Source: DSOS01 sp035286585 (GTDB lineage: Bacteria > Chloroflexota > Anaerolineae > Anaerolineales > UBA4823). From it: a DNA stretch of 6,287 bases. Numbering within the stretch: the first letter of the stretch is position 1; the number at the start of each line of letters is the position of its first letter. Position numbers and translations under genes: made by a program. The notes beneath the pieces are model-generated. The model did no database searches. It was given only the letters and a program-made list of their open reading frames with translations, and was not told the DNA's origin. Shown here in pieces: positions 4,921 to 6,287 of the stretch. The stretch is from assembly GCA_035286585.1 (NCBI GenBank), contig DATEDC010000088.1:1-6287 (forward strand). Reading direction: 5' to 3'.

Positions 4921-6287
4921 ATGCACCCGAAAGCGCTTTCACGGTCATGGCCCGCTATCCTTGGGCTTCTGGCATTGGCTGCCGGCATCCTCTCTCCCCT
5001 GCTTCAAGAGGCGCAGGTATCAGCCAGCCATACGCCTGATCCTGCAAACGTGACCATCGCCGGCAGCCTGCAATCCGAGCTGGGTTGCGGCGGTGACTGG
5101 GATCCAGGCTGTGCTCTCACCAACTTGAGTTATGACTCTAGCGACGACGTATGGCAGGGAGTCTTCAATGTACCGGCAGGAGGCTGGGAGTACAAAGCCG
5201 CCCTGAACGGCTCCTGGGACGAGAATTACGGCAGCAATGCCCAGCAGAACGGCGCGAATATCCCGCTCAACCTCGCCTCACCGACTGACGTCAAGTTCTA
5301 CTACGACCATACATCGCATTGGATCACGGATAATCACAACTCGAGAATCGCCAGCGCGCCGGGCAGCTATCAAAGCGAGATCGGCTGCCCTGGCGACTGG
5401 CAGCCCGATTGCCTGCGCTCCTGGCTGCAGGACAGCGATGGCGATGGATTTTATTCCTTCTCGACCAGCGCTATCCCGCCTGGCAGCTACGAGTTCAAGG
5501 TCGCCATCAACGAGAGCTGGAGTGAGAACTACGGCGCGGGTGGCGTGCGGGATGGCGCGAACATCCCCTTCAGCGTGCCCGGCAGCGGCTATATCGTCAC
5601 CTTCGGTTTTGACTCGGCAGCCAATCTACCCAGCGTCAGCGTGGTCAGCACCGGCCCCAGGCCCGACAACGACGTATGGTGGGACGGCCTGCGCCACGAC
5701 TCACGCGACCTGCTGTATCGCACCCCAGGCGGCGCCGTGCCCGCCGGCACACCTGTTACGCTGCGCTTGCGGACGTATCACAATGACGTCACCGGCGTGA
5801 GGGTGCGCGTGTACGACCTGAACACGAACACGCAACGGCTGGTGCCTATGACTATTGCCGCTGGCGACGTGGCGTGTTACCAGGACCTGACCTTTAGCTG
5901 CGACTTTTGGGAGACCACGCTCGACTACAGCGCACCCACCAACCTGTGGTATCGCTTCATCGTCAGCGATGGCAGCGATACGGATTACTATGCCGATAAC
6001 ACCCCCGCGCTCGACGGTGGGCTGGGCAACACCAGCGACGACCCCATCGACAACAGCTACGCCTTGATGTTCTACGAGCCAACCTTCGTCGCGCCAGCCT
6101 GGGCCAGGGAGGCGTTCATCTACCAGATCTTCCCCGATCGCTTCCGCAATGGGCGTGCCAACAACGACGCCCAAACCGGAGATGTGCGCTACGACGACCC
6201 GGTGCTGGCTCTGCCCTGGGGTACGCTGCCCGAAGGCTACTGCCGCAACTACGCTGACGGCGCGACCAATTGCCCGTGGCGCTTCGA
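4921..6287 (+). CDS. Secreted amylopullulanase-type GH13 glycoside hydrolase with two X25 modules (runs off right edge)
   Basis: The frame is open for 455 codons from ATG 4921 to the window end. AAGGAGGT (4908-4915) five bases before the ATG fixes the start. Residues 1-35 form a signal peptide (hydrophobic core about 11-28, likely cleavage after VSA35), so the enzyme is exported. Two homologous modules, about 43-137 and 147-240, match the pullulanase-associated X25/SusE-like starch-binding type. Both have a Cys-x7-Cys pair (C56/C64, C156/C164) and ENYG plus DGANIP- or NGANIP-type motifs, offset by exactly 100 residues. A GH13-associated N-terminal beta domain follows (about 247-385, opening DNDVWWDGLRHDSRD). 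The catalytic barrel then begins at AREAFIYQIFPDRFRNG (about 395-411), typical of amylopullulanases and neopullulanase-like enzymes that hydrolyse alpha-1,4 and/or alpha-1,6 bonds of starch and pullulan. The catalytic Asp/Glu/Asp lie beyond the window, so bond specificity cannot be judged. No other gene precedes it in its transcript. Confidence 0.9.
   Translation, partial: MHPKALSRSWPAILGLLALAAGILSPLLQEAQVSASHTPDPANVTIAGSLQSELGCGGDWDPGCALTNLSYDSSDDVWQGVFNVPAGGWEYKAALNGSWDENYGSNAQQNGANIPLNLASPTDVKFYYDHTSHWITDNHNSRIASAPGSYQSEIGCPGDWQPDCLRSWLQDSDGDGFYSFSTSAIPPGSYEFKVAINESWSENYGAGGVRDGANIPFSVPGSGYIVTFGFDSAANLPSVSVVSTGPRPDNDVWWDGLRHDSRDLLYRTPGGAVPAGTPVTLRLRTYHNDVTGVRVRVYDLNTNTQRLVPMTIAAGDVACYQDLTFSCDFWETTLDYSAPTNLWYRFIVSDGSDTDYYADNTPALDGGLGNTSDDPIDNSYALMFYEPTFVAPAWAREAFIYQIFPDRFRNGRANNDAQTGDVRYDDPVLALPWGTLPEGYCRNYADGATNCPWRF
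4929..4940. promoter_or_regulatory. LacI/CcpA-family operator-like palindrome at the start of the amylopullulanase gene
   Basis: GAAAGCGCTTTC is a perfect 12-bp palindrome. On the minus strand it extends to TGAAAGCGCTTTCG, one base short of a 14-bp symmetric site with the central CG typical of LacI-family and catabolite-repression operators. It overlaps codons 3-7 (P-K-A-L-S), about 165 bp after the predicted transcription start, where a bound repressor could act as a roadblock. Chance occurrence within coding DNA is possible. Confidence 0.4.

Noticed and set aside
5237..6174. Other-frame open readings within the right-hand gene, on both strands
   Set aside because: The frame starting at 4921 is open to the edge and encodes a signal peptide, X25 modules and a GH13 start; the others are Ser/Arg/Thr- or Val/Ala-rich shadows.
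1..6287. CRISPR array, rRNA or tRNA genes
   Set aside because: No regularly spaced direct repeats and no conserved rRNA or tRNA segments were seen on either strand.

Overview
The window most resembles a chromosome segment from a Chloroflexota (Anaerolineae-like) bacterium. This is inferred from gene style only: a membrane-anchored C39-peptidase/TPR protein with a Pro/Thr-rich linker, a stand-alone patatin lipase, and a secreted X25/GH13 amylopullulanase, in DNA that is GC-rich on the right and clearly AT-richer on the left. No marker gene is present, so the taxonomic reading is tentative.

Layout. Bases 1-602 (minus) are the N-terminal 200 codons of an IS21-family IstA transposase, whose 3' end and istB lie off the left edge. 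Its outer terminal region, with 34-bp-spaced repeats, runs to about 703-711. Immediately beyond it, on the plus strand, is the C-terminal part of a polymorphic-toxin-like protein (Gly/Ala-rich pre-toxin stretch, then a GHH...H...H nuclease-like domain, end 1329). A small unrecognised acidic protein follows within about 20 bp (1351-1890) and is the likely cognate immunity protein. The IS seems to have cut the toxin module from its delivery part. Bases 1891-2290 hold no gene but contain a nested inverted repeat, a 16-bp perfect palindrome and promoter candidates.

From 2291 to 3544 (plus) lies a signal-anchored C39-like cysteine peptidase with C-terminal TPRs. It converges on a patatin-like phospholipase (4534-3626, minus). 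The divergent 386-bp region 4535-4920 is rich in signals. It holds an extended -10 for patatin; a plus-strand TATAAT followed by two tandem hairpins and a T-tract (a possible ~52-nt small RNA); and then a near-consensus sigma-70 promoter (TTGACA-17-TATACT) with a ~155-nt leader and strong ribosome-binding site. These last elements drive a secreted GH13 enzyme with two X25 modules (4921 to beyond the right edge). A 12-bp palindrome resembling a LacI/CcpA-family operator overlaps codons 3-7 of that gene.

How the genes work together. The toxin/immunity pair is a horizontally acquired interbacterial-competition module, now probably broken. The GH13 enzyme is an extracellular starch/pullulan hydrolase, probably under carbohydrate-responsive control. 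The C39/TPR and patatin genes look like independent single-gene units.
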